A stretch of DNA of 64,000 bases from an uncultured Myxococcales bacterium (GCA_937872925.1 CALMUT010000157.1:60346-124345); one strand, 5' to 3'. Counted from the stretch's first letter, positions 50,777 through 59,966 are shown. Notes: generated from the letters alone by a model not told the origin. Numbers and translations are program-made.

Positions 50777-51619
50777 GTGTTGCCAGCGCGGCGTCCGTTC
50801 CGCCATGGGCGAGCCCCGCTTTTGCTCTGCCTTGCGGGGGTCGGCTCGAGCGTCGCTGCGCACGCGCAACCCCGGGATGCGGCAGCGGCGCCTGCACCGC
50901 TCCAGGCAGCGCCCGCACCCGCGCAGCCTGGGGACCTGCCGCCGGGTGAGCCTCCAGCAACCGATCAGCCGTCCGTGGGCGAGACGCCGCCGCCGGGATC
51001 CGAAACGGAGCTGCCCCCGCCGGACGAGCCACCGCCGCCTGGATCAGCTCCGGAAGTTCTGCCACTTTCGCATCCAACCTCTGACAGTTCCGACGTTGGC
51101 GAGACAGCCGAGGACGCCGAGCGGCGTCGCCAGAAGGAAGAATACGATCGCAGACGTTTCGCGCAATACGATCGCAACTACTTCGTTCTGCGCCTTGCGC
51201 CCACGCGCAGTCACGTTTCGTTTAGCCGCACAGAGTTCGACTACTGGGCTGGGCGGGTTGACGGTGGCCTGGTCATTCCCTTCGACGATGGAGCCGCGCG
51301 CATGTGGTGGGTCTTGTTCGGCATCGGCGGAGGGCCGGTCGATGATGGTTTTGTGTGGAGTGTGCCGATGTCTTTTGCCTACGGGTTTCGTTCACCCGTG
51401 GTCATGGGCTACTTGGGCGGCACCTTCGGCTTGGGCGGCGCGGGCGGCAAGGCTGGCGGAGGCGAAGCGGGACCGTTGTACGGAGGTGTGGCGGCTCTCG
51501 GGGTACGGTTGAATCGCCTGCAGCTTTTCGTCGAAGGGCGTTTCGAAGGCGTGCTCCTACGCGCAGGGCAGAGCTACACGCAGTACTCCTACGGTCCAGT
51601 GCTGGCGCTCGAGCTATGA
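50777..51619 (+). CDS. hypothetical Pro-rich exported protein, 280 aa
   Basis: Probably exported: the segment APLLLCLAGVGSSVAAHA looks like a signal with an A-x-A cut. A Pro/Glu/Ser-rich linker (about 30-110) follows, then a charged helix, and a C-terminal part with alternating short hydrophobic strands (YFVLRLAPT, MSFAYGFRSPVV) like an outer-membrane barrel. GTG at 50777 is the first start beyond the preceding gene stop; TTG right after it is possible. No family recognised. It follows the FG-GAP lipoprotein gene. Confidence 0.6.
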   Translation: MLPARRPFRHGRAPLLLCLAGVGSSVAAHAQPRDAAAAPAPLQAAPAPAQPGDLPPGEPPATDQPSVGETPPPGSETELPPPDEPPPPGSAPEVLPLSHPTSDSSDVGETAEDAERRRQKEEYDRRRFAQYDRNYFVLRLAPTRSHVSFSRTEFDYWAGRVDGGLVIPFDDGAARMWWVLFGIGGGPVDDGFVWSVPMSFAYGFRSPVVMGYLGGTFGLGGAGGKAGGGEAGPLYGGVAALGVRLNRLQLFVEGRFEGVLLRAGQSYTQYSYGPVLALEL

Positions 51620-51662
51620 AAGCAATACTGCGGGAATTGATGTAAACTCGGCGCTGCAACAC

Positions 51663-52814
51663 ATGCCGCGACCCTGGAACCGATACGCAGAGCGAGCTGC
51701 GCTGTTTTTCTTGCTAGTCGCAGTTGGCGGCGTGGGTTGCTCGACCCTCGCCGGCATAGACCAGGATTATCATGAGGTGCCAGGATCCACCGCCGACGCC
51801 GCTTTCGGCGGAAGTGGCGGTGTGGGTGCGAGTGCAGGCAGCGGTGGCACCGCGGGCAGTAGTGGTGGCGCGGGCACGGGCGGCAGCGCGGGCGGCAGCG
51901 GTGCCGGTGGGTCTTCCGGAAGCGGCGGTGCGGGTGCTGGTGGGTCGTCCGGAAGCGGCGGCACTACTGGGAATTGCGCTTCCCTTGGCAAGCAATGCGT
52001 GCCGGCGCTGCCGTCGGGATGGTTGGGGCCAGTGACGCTAGCTAGCAGTGCGGGCACTCCCCTCGCTTGCGGGTCGGACTATCCGAATCAGACGACCACC
52101 ACGGAACTCCTCGGCAATCTCGTCGCGCCCCCAGCGACCTGCGGTTGCACCTGCAAGAACCCCGTCATCGCGATTTGCTCGACCGCGACGCTAACCCGGT
52201 ATGGGGGCAATTTCTGCACGGGTACAGGCACGGTCGTCGAAACTCTCGTCAAGGGAGCGGTCTGCACGCCGGCCGACGTGCCCGTTACTTCGAATTCCGT
52301 TCGCGTATCCGGCAATTTCATTTCCGGCTCGTGCCAGCCCCAGCCAACCGTGCAAGTTCCGCCCGCAAATTGGGGCATGCTGGGGCGCGCTTGCAGTGGC
52401 GCTTCCACGGCCGGCACCTGCGCGGGAGGCGAGATTTGCGTGCCGCCGCCTCCTGCCACGACGAAGGCTTGTGTGTATCACGATGGCGACGTCGCGTGCC
52501 CGACCGGCTACGCAAACAAACAGCTGTTCTACGATGGCTTCGACGACACCCGCAGCTGCACCGCGTGCAAATGCGGCACTGCGACAGGCTCGTGCATCGG
52601 AGCGGGAACGGTGTCGTTACACAATACCGCTGACTGCAGTGATGCGGGTACCCCGTACGACCTGGGTGCCTGCGCCCCGTCGGTTCCCGCCACGCATGCC
52701 AAATTCAACGATGGCCCGGCTTCCAACATCACGTGTCCGATCATGGCCGGGTCTGGCACCCCCACCGGAGCGGCCTTGCCGAAGACCCCGGTGACCTTCT
52801 GTTGCCTCAACTAG
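51663..52814 (+). CDS. GIDQDY-motif lipoprotein, paralogue 1, 383 aa
   Basis: Exported lipoprotein with anchor Cys26, followed immediately by CSTLAGIDQDY. A Gly/Ser/Ala linker of about 75 residues comes next. The C-terminal domain (from KQCVPALPSGWLGPVTL) is a Cys-rich fold of about 280 residues, with pairs such as CGCTCKNP, CTACKCGTATGSC and a C-terminal PVTFCC. A close relative lies at 54954-56111, so these two make a pair. No ligand or enzyme motif recognised. It follows the Pro-rich gene by 43 bases. Confidence 0.75.
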   Translation: MPRPWNRYAERAALFFLLVAVGGVGCSTLAGIDQDYHEVPGSTADAAFGGSGGVGASAGSGGTAGSSGGAGTGGSAGGSGAGGSSGSGGAGAGGSSGSGGTTGNCASLGKQCVPALPSGWLGPVTLASSAGTPLACGSDYPNQTTTTELLGNLVAPPATCGCTCKNPVIAICSTATLTRYGGNFCTGTGTVVETLVKGAVCTPADVPVTSNSVRVSGNFISGSCQPQPTVQVPPANWGMLGRACSGASTAGTCAGGEICVPPPPATTKACVYHDGDVACPTGYANKQLFYDGFDDTRSCTACKCGTATGSCIGAGTVSLHNTADCSDAGTPYDLGACAPSVPATHAKFNDGPASNITCPIMAGSGTPTGAALPKTPVTFCCLN

Positions 52815-52874
52815 TGCGGCGTTGCGAAGCTAGCGGTTCGCGTTTGCGTCCCGGTCTTCGTTGGGAACCGACAC

Positions 52875-53807
52875 GTGTTTGATCAACCGTGCCAGCACGA
52901 GCAGCCCTTTCCCCATGCGCAAAGCGAGCATGTCTTTGGCGAAGCGGACTGCGCCGCGCTCGAGGCGTTGTTCGAAAAGCCCCTTGCATGGCAAGCCCGG
53001 GACGACGGTTTCTACAGCTGTCATCTGTGCGACGTGACGGCAGAGCTGTCGTCGGATCTGAAGCGCCGAGTGCTCCGGCGTATGCGCGGTGTCTTTGCGC
53101 TACCGCTGGCCGACGACGTTGTCATCAGTGCGCAGCGCATGGAGCCCGGTCAGGCCGTTGGGGTGCATAGTGATCGGCCGCTGCTCGGCTATGAAGTCGC
53201 TCGCCTCGTCCTGCAACTGAGTCGCGCTCATCGTCCCGAGCACGGCGGGGTGCTGCAGCTCTTCGAGCACAGTGACGGCGCGCCCGTCGTCGACATTCCG
53301 CCGCGCTACAACACCGGCTTCGCCTTTGTGCTGCACGCAGCGTCATTTCACGGCGTCACTCAGACCACAGCGGTTCGTCGCTCGGTAGTGTTCAACTTCT
53401 GGCACGTCGCCAACACTCCTGCGCTGGCGGACGCTGTTGAGGCGCTCTTTGATCGCATGCGTTTTGGCGAACTGCCGAAGGGCGTCGACCCCATCGCAGT
53501 TGCGGCAGAGGCGGAGCTATCCGAAGAGACCACCCTGCATGCCAGCTTGGTGGCCCTGGCTCTGCATCGCCTCGGCTTCGACGAAGCCAGCGTCGTGCGT
53601 GGCTACGTGTTTGGCGCCCGTGGCGAAAGCGACGGCGAACTGGGTGGCCCGCACGCCAGCGCGATCCGAATCGCCGACTGGCTCGCACGCCTCCAGTTGC
53701 GCGGATTCGATCTGAAGCGCTGGGAGCAACTCGCCGCCGCGTGTTCCGGCCTGCGGCCAGACATCCGAATCGCGCCGCTGTGGCAGCTCTGTTTGCCGCA
53801 GACGTAG
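52875..53807 (+). CDS. 2OG-Fe(II) oxygenase family protein with helical C-terminus, 310 aa
   Basis: Cupin-fold dioxygenase that uses 2-oxoglutarate and Fe(II), probably hydroxylating an unknown protein or metabolite. The iron triad is visible: His and Asp in GVHSDRPL and distal His in SFHGVTQ; Arg in AVRRSVVFNF binds 2-oxoglutarate. The remaining third is helical (SLVALALHRLGF, then RIADWLARLQLRG) and not part of the core fold. ATG at 52875. It sits between a GIDQDY lipoprotein and a Hint lipoprotein gene. Confidence 0.8.
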   Translation: MFDQPCQHEQPFPHAQSEHVFGEADCAALEALFEKPLAWQARDDGFYSCHLCDVTAELSSDLKRRVLRRMRGVFALPLADDVVISAQRMEPGQAVGVHSDRPLLGYEVARLVLQLSRAHRPEHGGVLQLFEHSDGAPVVDIPPRYNTGFAFVLHAASFHGVTQTTAVRRSVVFNFWHVANTPALADAVEALFDRMRFGELPKGVDPIAVAAEAELSEETTLHASLVALALHRLGFDEASVVRGYVFGARGESDGELGGPHASAIRIADWLARLQLRGFDLKRWEQLAAACSGLRPDIRIAPLWQLCLPQT

Positions 53808-53830
53808 TGGGCGCAGGGCGCCGCCCAGCC

Positions 53831-53847
53831 GCGCCGCAAAGCGGCGC
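53831..53847. terminator. hairpin between convergent genes
   Basis: GCGCCGC and GCGGCGC form a perfect 7-bp stem with loop AAA, in the 72-base gap between the convergent 2OG oxygenase and Hint lipoprotein genes. No T run. Confidence 0.55.
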
Positions 53848-53879
53848 CGCTACGCACCCGCGGGGACAGCGTCGCGACC

Positions 53880-54854
53880 CTACAGACCCAGCTTGGGCTG
53901 CATGGTGGAGCCGACCAGGACGCCGCTCGCAAAATAGGTGCCTGTGTCGGATTGCGGCAGGATGTCGTAGGTGGCGTCATGTGCGTAGGGGATCACGCTG
54001 ACGTCTGCGAGCAGCACGCCGTCGAGTAGCTCACCCGAGCGCAGGTCCCCGAAGGTGCGACCGTCTGCCGTGGGGTGTGCGGCGCTCATTTCGATGCGCG
54101 CGCCGTTCACGAAGTTGAGTCGCACGACGTGGTGATTCTGCGCTGGGATGCGCTGCGTGCGCAGTACGGGCACGATGGCGAGCTTGCCCCCGTGCATGCT
54201 GTACACCTTGTCCCCCGGGGCGAGTTCCGCGATGCGTCGCGGGCCGTCCGGTGTGTCGATCATCGAGTCTGGCGAAGCACACTTGCATTTCGGTTGGCAG
54301 CCCAGGGGACAGGTTCCGGTGTCGCTGGGTTTGGTGCAGGTGGGACCCGTCGAGATCGGGCCCTGGGTGTCGCAGCAGATTTCACCCGTCGCGCAACAGG
54401 CGCCTCCACAGCAGCGGCTTGCGTCGCCGCAGGTCGTGGTGCACGGGCGTGTTTCGCATTTGCCGGCGCCGTTGCACCATTCGCCGTCTTTGCACGCGGT
54501 GCCGCAGGCGCCGCAGTTGCGCGGATCGTTCATGATGTTGGCGCACTTGCCGTTGCAGCAGTGGCGATCAGATTCGCAGGCGGGGTTGCATGCTCCGCCC
54601 CCTGCGCTGCCCGCAGTGCCTGCGCCGCCCGCAGTGCCTGCACTGCCCGCAGTGCCTGCACTGCCCGCGCTGCCCCCAGAGCTACCCGCGCTGCCCCCGC
54701 TGCTACCCGCGCTGCCCCCGCTGCCTGCGAGGCCGGCATCCGTGCCGCCGGAGCCTCCGCCAGAGCTGCCACCGGAGCCTCCTTCGGAGTCACTGCCGCA
54801 CCCGAGTGCTAGGACTGCTGCGAAGAGCGCAATGTGTTTGGTCGTTGTGTTCAC
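53880..54854 (-). CDS. lipoprotein with Cys-rich region and C-terminal Hint domain, paralogue 1, 324 aa
   Basis: Exported lipoprotein (lipobox ALGC, Cys19) with a Gly/Ser/Ala linker, a Cys-rich region with about 22 Cys from residue 89, then a Hint (Hedgehog/intein) domain from Cys192 (CASPDSMIDTPDG, NHHVVRL, AAHPTADGRT, TYFASGVLVGST). The domain's first Cys and the later His are present; the last pair where inteins have His-Asn reads Gly-Ser. It could release or transfer the lipid-anchored part by self-cleavage. GTG at 54854 with GGGAGG upstream. Divergent from paralogue 2 of the GIDQDY pair. Paralogue at 58838. Confidence 0.85.
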   Translation of the reverse strand: MNTTTKHIALFAAVLALGCGSDSEGGSGGSSGGGSGGTDAGLAGSGGSAGSSGGSAGSSGGSAGSAGTAGSAGTAGGAGTAGSAGGGACNPACESDRHCCNGKCANIMNDPRNCGACGTACKDGEWCNGAGKCETRPCTTTCGDASRCCGGACCATGEICCDTQGPISTGPTCTKPSDTGTCPLGCQPKCKCASPDSMIDTPDGPRRIAELAPGDKVYSMHGGKLAIVPVLRTQRIPAQNHHVVRLNFVNGARIEMSAAHPTADGRTFGDLRSGELLDGVLLADVSVIPYAHDATYDILPQSDTGTYFASGVLVGSTMQPKLGL

Positions 54855-54953
54855 GGGAGCCTCCCTGCCAAAGTTTCTTCCTCAAGCTTTGCCGGATCCC
54901 TGACAAAACGCAAAGATACGCAGCGCTTCCCGGTGTATTCTCAAAAAGAACCT

Positions 54954-56111
54954 ATGCAGATCCCGGACGGATGGTCTTGGCGCTCAGCGGCGCGTGGACT
55001 CGCGATTGCTGCCGCGGCGTTCGGCGCCAGCTTGGGCTGCTCCATGCTCGCGGGGATTGATCAAGACTATCGCGAGGTCGAGCCTTCGGCGGCTGGCAGC
55101 GGCTCTGGCGGCGCCAGCGGCAGCGGTGGTAGTTCCGGCGTGGGCGGCAGTAGTGGCGGCAGCGGGGGCGGGATTGGCGGCAGCTCCGGAGCGAGCGGCA
55201 GGGGGGGGGCAACGGGCGGCGCGGGCGGCGCGGGCGGCGCGAGCGGCACGGGCGGCGCGAGCGGCACGGGCGGCACGGGCGGCGGGGCGAGCGGGTGCGT
55301 TGCGGCGGGCAAACAATGCGTTCCCGCAGTGGCTCCCGGATGGGTCGGACCGGTGGTGCGGAACGCCAGCAGCGGCGCGCCCCCAGCCTGCCCGGGCAGC
55401 TACGCAACCGAGGTGCCCACGGGGCTCCGCGCTGGTCTCGTTCCCGGATTGGCTAGTTGCGGTTGCTCCTGTGACCCACCGAACAACCAGGTATGCACCG
55501 GAAACATCAGCTACACCCTGGGCTCCTGCACCTCGCCCTTGCACATCGCAGACCTCGTGAGCGGCGCGCCTTGCACGCCGGTTTCCGTTCCGGCGCCAGC
55601 CAACCTGGTTCGTGCGGGCGCGAAGTTTTCCGCGGACAACTGCGCTGCGGTCACTGCAGCCACGATCCCAACGCCAACTTGGGGGGAGCAGGTGCGTTCC
55701 TGCGGTGCGGCACTGGGTGGGGAAACGTGCCCTGGCGGTGACGTTTGCGTGCCCGCCGTACCCGCCGCGTGGACGTCTTGCATCTATAAGGTGGGCGCGG
55801 GCCACATCTGTCCTGCGGGCTATACAGACCAAAACGTCTACTACGATGCATTCCAAGATACGCGTGTGTGCAGCGGCTGCAGCTGTGGTCCCCCAACGGG
55901 TACCTGCGGCGGCACCGTGCGCGTGGCGACCGGCGCGCCCTGCAACTCTGAAACGCAAATAGCGTTGGGGGCGTGTGCTCCCGCTGCCGGCGTGACCCAC
56001 GCGCGGTATACGGCGACCGGACCCAACAACGGCGCGTGCGTGCCTGGTAGCGCCAGCCTCAACGGCAGCGCGGTTCCGCAAAACCCAGTGACCTTCTGCT
56101 GCCGCCCCTGA
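54954..56111 (+). CDS. GIDQDY-motif lipoprotein, paralogue 2, 385 aa
   Basis: Relative of the gene at 51663: signal ending in ASLGC (Cys29) followed by SMLAGIDQDYREVE, a Gly/Ser/Ala linker, and a Cys-rich C-terminal domain from GKQCVPAVAPGWVGPVV with ASCGCSCDPP, CSGCSCGPPTGTC and a final PVTFCC. ATG at 54954 has only a weak ribosome site. It shares a 99-bp upstream region with the Hint lipoprotein gene. TATTCT, a -10 match, lies at 54936-54941. Confidence 0.75.
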   Translation: MQIPDGWSWRSAARGLAIAAAAFGASLGCSMLAGIDQDYREVEPSAAGSGSGGASGSGGSSGVGGSSGGSGGGIGGSSGASGRGGATGGAGGAGGASGTGGASGTGGTGGGASGCVAAGKQCVPAVAPGWVGPVVRNASSGAPPACPGSYATEVPTGLRAGLVPGLASCGCSCDPPNNQVCTGNISYTLGSCTSPLHIADLVSGAPCTPVSVPAPANLVRAGAKFSADNCAAVTAATIPTPTWGEQVRSCGAALGGETCPGGDVCVPAVPAAWTSCIYKVGAGHICPAGYTDQNVYYDAFQDTRVCSGCSCGPPTGTCGGTVRVATGAPCNSETQIALGACAPAAGVTHARYTATGPNNGACVPGSASLNGSAVPQNPVTFCCRP

Positions 56112-56151
56112 CCTGCGTACGCACCGCCCCTGAGGTCCGAGCGCGAAGGAG

Positions 56152-57672
56152 TTATTCCCGGGAGTACAGCTTGTCCGGGGTTTCGACGGGCTTGCCGGAT
56201 GCTTGGGGTTTGGCCGTGGGTTCTTCCGGTTTGGTGCTTGGCTTTGCGCTGTTGGGCTTTTCCGGAGCGCTGCTGGGCTTTTCCGGAGCGGGCGCGGGTT
56301 CGGGCTTCGGAGCTTCCGCGGTCGGCGCGGCGGGTTGCTCCACGCTATCCGAAGTCTCGGGCGTCGGTTCTGTGTCGACCGCCGACGGTGTTGCACTTGG
56401 CGCGGGGTTGGGGGCGGCGACAACGTCGTCCGGCTTGGTTGCGGGCGCTTCTTCCGCGGCGCTCGCTGGAGGCGCCACGCTGCGGCTCCAGAACACTGCG
56501 GTCAGGACCACCAAAAGCACGGCGCCACCTAGTGCAACGGCGCCCAGCGCCAGCACCAGTCCGCGAGACCGGGCCGGCGCAGGTGCAGGAACTGCGCCGG
56601 CAACGATGGCCACATCCGAACCCGAACGCGGCGAGACAGGCTCCGAGCTCGGCGCCGAATACGGCGAGGAGTGTTCCGGATACGAGGCCTGCGGATTTCG
56701 CATCGACAGCACCGGATTGGCTTCGGGTCCGACGACCGCCGTCAGTGCACCCACCTGCGGGGCGACCCGATCGCGGCGCAGTTCTGCCGGTACTTCCTGG
56801 CCCAGACACTGACACAGTTCGATCACTGCCTGCGCAGCCCCGGGCAGCCGCTGCTTGGGATCCGGGTGCGTGGCTTTGACGAACCAGGCGTCGAAGGCCT
56901 GTGGGATGGCGGCCTGATAGCGCGCCGCGCGCATGCTCGCCGCTTCCTTGGGGCCTTCCACCAGGATCATGGCCATGTCGAGGGGGTTCTTGCACTGGGA
57001 TCGGTCGTGCCGGAAGTAGTGTTTGCCGGCGAGGAATAGAAACGCGAGCATGCCCAAGGCGTAGACGTCGACGCGCTGGGTCAGCGTTTCTCCGCGGAAC
57101 TGCTCCGGCGCCATGTACATCGGCGTGCCGGCAGATTGGGTCATGCCCTTGACCGTGTGTTCCGCGATGACCTTCGCGATGCCAAAGTCCAAGACCTTGA
57201 TCAACGGACCCCCGTCAGCGCGCCGGGTCAGGAACAGATTCTCTGGCTTCAGGTCCCGATGGATCACCGACTGCTTGTGGGTTACTTCGAGGGCGACGGC
57301 GAGTTGTGTCAGGTACACGATCGTTTCTGCGATCGAAAACCGCTGCTTGCGCTTGATTCGCTCTGCGATCACCTCGCCCTCAAGCAGCTCCATCACGATG
57401 AAGGGCGCATTCGTCTCTTCGTCGATACCCGCATCGAGCACATCGACAATGTTCTCGCTGACGATGGCCGACGTGACGCGCGACTCCCGTAAGAAGCCCT
57501 GTCGGAAAGGCTCGTCTTTGGCCAGGTGGGGAAACAAAACTTTGAGCGCGCAGTGGCGGCCTGTCACTTCGTGCGTTGCAGCGTACACGCTGCCGAATCC
57601 CCCGCTGCCAATACGCCGTTCAACGCGATAGCGCTTCGCGAACACGCTTCCGGGCGCCAGTTCCGAGCTCAT
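56152..57672 (-). CDS. eukaryotic-type Ser/Thr protein kinase, 506 aa
   Basis: Membrane kinase of the Pkn type. Kinase domain: ATP loop IGSGGFGSVY, ALKVL, HRDLKPENLF, DFGIAKV and MYMAPEQF, all intact, residues 1 to about 290. A helical segment (LVLALGAVALGGAVLLVVLTAVF) near residue 375 anchors it, and the remaining 110 residues are Pro/Ala/Glu-rich without a recognised sensor domain. Nine bases separate it from a TPR gene upstream; together they likely act as a unit. A PP2C phosphatase at 21572 could reverse it, but that is a guess. Confidence 0.95.
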   Translation of the reverse strand: MSSELAPGSVFAKRYRVERRIGSGGFGSVYAATHEVTGRHCALKVLFPHLAKDEPFRQGFLRESRVTSAIVSENIVDVLDAGIDEETNAPFIVMELLEGEVIAERIKRKQRFSIAETIVYLTQLAVALEVTHKQSVIHRDLKPENLFLTRRADGGPLIKVLDFGIAKVIAEHTVKGMTQSAGTPMYMAPEQFRGETLTQRVDVYALGMLAFLFLAGKHYFRHDRSQCKNPLDMAMILVEGPKEAASMRAARYQAAIPQAFDAWFVKATHPDPKQRLPGAAQAVIELCQCLGQEVPAELRRDRVAPQVGALTAVVGPEANPVLSMRNPQASYPEHSSPYSAPSSEPVSPRSGSDVAIVAGAVPAPAPARSRGLVLALGAVALGGAVLLVVLTAVFWSRSVAPPASAAEEAPATKPDDVVAAPNPAPSATPSAVDTEPTPETSDSVEQPAAPTAEAPKPEPAPAPEKPSSAPEKPNSAKPSTKPEEPTAKPQASGKPVETPDKLYSRE

Positions 57673-57681
57673 ATTCGCCGC

Positions 57682-58683
57682 TCAGAACGCGCCGCGGAGC
57701 GTGACGGACGCCCCGGCCGGCGAGCCGCGGCCAGCCGTGCTCGGCGTGGGCGCGGTAAAAAACAACGTGGCGCCGGCGCCGACTCCCGCAATGCCGACGC
57801 CGAAACCGATCGTGCTGATCAACGCCAAGGTCTGCGCGCTGTCGGCCTCGGACTTTCCGTCGGCGTTGCACGCGGTCTCATCGCCGCCGATGCCGCAGTT
57901 GTCTTGGATGCTGCTCTTCTTTCCCAACACCATGAGACCGGTGACGGCCCCGACGGCCAAGCCGGCGGCTCCAACCCCCATAAGCACGAGGCCGGTCGTG
58001 CGCTGCCCTTGACCGTCCGACGCCGTGTCTTTGCTTGGGCTTTCGGTGGGCACACTGACCGGTGCCGTGCTGGGCACCGGTGACGCTGCCGCCGGTGTGT
58101 CCGGCGCGGAGAGTTCTACGGTCACGTCCTTGCGCTCGCCGCTCTTGATCTCAATGTTGAGTTCTGCGCGACTGCCGTCCGGCGCGCTCGCCACCAGAAC
58201 GTGCTTCCCCGGATCCACGGGGAGCGCCAGGCCTAGTGCCGGCGCGCCAATGCGCACGCCATTACGTTCCACACTCGCGTCCGCTGGAGCGTCCTTCGGC
58301 AATCGCACGGTGAGTCGCGGAACGATCTTTTCCAACGCCTCCGAGTGTTGCCGCGCGAATTTGTCCCGTCCGCGCTGAGCCTTCTTCTCTTTCTTGTTCA
58401 TGCGCTCGAAGCCGCGCAGGTATTCGTCGTAGCGCGCCAGGGCGCTAGCGGTCTTGCCGGCCTTGCGCCAGCACTCCGCCAAAGTGAAGAGCGTGCCGGC
58501 GCGCGCTTCGAGCCGAAAGCTCTCGCTGATCTTGGGGCACGCCTCTTCGAACTTGCCGGCCTTCATCCCATCCAGACCGGCGTTGAACAGGGCTTCGGCG
58601 GCGGCCGCTTCGTCGGCTTGTGCGTTGTGACCAGCCGCTAGCAGCGCGCTGGTTGCAAGGAGTTGTGCTAGGCGTCGGTGCAT
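57682..58683 (-). CDS. exported TPR/PEGA-like membrane protein, partner of the kinase, 333 aa
   Basis: Signal-like start (LAQLLATSALLAAGHNAQA), then TPR-like repeats (EALFNAGLDGMKAGKFEEACPK, LFTLAECWRKAGKTASALARYDEYL), a PEGA-type beta domain (VDPGKHVLVASAPDGS), a Pro/Ser/Thr linker and two membrane helices. It is common beside kinase genes in these bacteria, and the kinase start is nine bases after its stop. Its role, possibly as sensor or substrate, is inferred from context only. Confidence 0.75.
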   Translation of the reverse strand: MHRRLAQLLATSALLAAGHNAQADEAAAAEALFNAGLDGMKAGKFEEACPKISESFRLEARAGTLFTLAECWRKAGKTASALARYDEYLRGFERMNKKEKKAQRGRDKFARQHSEALEKIVPRLTVRLPKDAPADASVERNGVRIGAPALGLALPVDPGKHVLVASAPDGSRAELNIEIKSGERKDVTVELSAPDTPAAASPVPSTAPVSVPTESPSKDTASDGQGQRTTGLVLMGVGAAGLAVGAVTGLMVLGKKSSIQDNCGIGGDETACNADGKSEADSAQTLALISTIGFGVGIAGVGAGATLFFTAPTPSTAGRGSPAGASVTLRGAF

Positions 58684-58837
58684 CTGTTTCGAGGAGTCAA
58701 TTCTAGCCTGAGATTGTAGGCAAGTGCACCCATACGCCGCCCCGCCAGGCTCTGTCTGGCAATACGCGGCGTCCAGGTGGTTTGCCGGCGTCGTGAGTTG
58801 GCTCGCAGCGCCAGCCCAAGTGAAGCGCTAGCCCCGA

Positions 58838-59866
58838 TTATGGGGCATCGCAACGCGCCGCGCTGGCGACAACCACCGCCGGTTGCGCTTTCATGGTGGA
58901 ACCAACCAGCACGCCCGCAGCAAAATACGCGCCGCTGTCCGAGTCCGGAAGAATATCGTGGGTGGCCTCGTGCTGGTACGCAATGACACGCGTGTCAGTC
59001 AGAAGCACGCCGTCCAGGCTCTGTCCCGCTTTCAAGTCGCCGAAGCTACGGCCATCGGCAGTGGGGTGGCTCGCGGACATTTCGATCCGCGCTCCGCCTT
59101 GGAAGGTCAGTCGCACGACCTTGTGATTCGTGACCGTCACACGCTGGGTGCTCAGCAGCGGCACGCTGACAAGTTCGCCTCGATGCATGCTGTAGATCAG
59201 GTCGCCCGCTTTCAGATCCGCGATGGCGCGCTGGCCAGTGGGCGTCGCGATCAGCGTATCCGGCGACGCACACTGGCACAGCGGCGCGCAGCCTTGAGGG
59301 CACGTGCCGCTGTCGCTCGGCTTGGTGCAGACCGGCCCCGTCGAGATGGGACCCTGCGCGTCGCAGCAGATCTCGCCGGCGCCGCAGCAGGTGCTGCCGC
59401 AGCAACGATTCTTGTCTGCGCAGGTTGCCGCGCATGGGCGCTTTTCGCACTTACCCGAGCCGTTGCACCACTGGCCGTCGGAACACTTCTGTTCGCACTT
59501 GCCACAGTTGCGTGGATCGTTGGCGAGGTTGACGCACTCGTTGCCGCAACACTCACGAGCCGTGCCGCAAGCGGGGCTGCAACCCGGGCCGCCACCGCTA
59601 CCCGCTGTCCCGGCGCCTCCCGCTGTCCCGGCGCCACCCGCTGTACCGGCGCTACCCGCCGCTCCGCCGCTGCCCGCGCTGCCGCTGTTGCCCGCGCTGC
59701 CGCTGTTGCCCGCGCTGCCGCCGTTGCCCGCGCTGCCGGAAGAGCCTCCGACGGACGCGTCTGCAGCTCCGGTGCCACCGGCGCCTCCGCTGAGGCCGGA
59801 GTCGGAACTTCCGCCACAGCTCAAGGAGAGCACGGCGGCAAAGAATGCGATGGACTTGGATGACAT
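58838..59866 (-). CDS. lipoprotein with Cys-rich region and C-terminal Hint domain, paralogue 2, 342 aa
   Basis: Same design as 53880-54854: lipobox SLSC (Cys17), Gly/Ser/Ala linker, Cys-rich middle and Hint domain from Cys199 (CASPDTLIATPTG, TNHKVVRL, SASHPTADGRS, AYFAAGVLVGST). The final pair also reads Gly-Ser instead of His-Asn. The ribosome site GGGAGGT five bases before ATG 59866 sets the start and rules out the long upstream frame to 60079. Similarity runs over the whole mature protein, so it is a duplicated gene. Presence of two such genes suggests a kept function. Confidence 0.85.
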   Translation of the reverse strand: MSSKSIAFFAAVLSLSCGGSSDSGLSGGAGGTGAADASVGGSSGSAGNGGSAGNSGSAGNSGSAGSGGAAGSAGTAGGAGTAGGAGTAGSGGGPGCSPACGTARECCGNECVNLANDPRNCGKCEQKCSDGQWCNGSGKCEKRPCAATCADKNRCCGSTCCGAGEICCDAQGPISTGPVCTKPSDSGTCPQGCAPLCQCASPDTLIATPTGQRAIADLKAGDLIYSMHRGELVSVPLLSTQRVTVTNHKVVRLTFQGGARIEMSASHPTADGRSFGDLKAGQSLDGVLLTDTRVIAYQHEATHDILPDSDSGAYFAAGVLVGSTMKAQPAVVVASAARCDAP

Positions 59867-59966
59867 GCGGACCTCCCTCGTCAAGGATGTTTTCAGGATA
59901 CGAGATCCGGCCGGCCGCGTCGAATTTGGCTCTGAAGCGCCGCGCCTGTGCGATCCGCGGCGGCCC

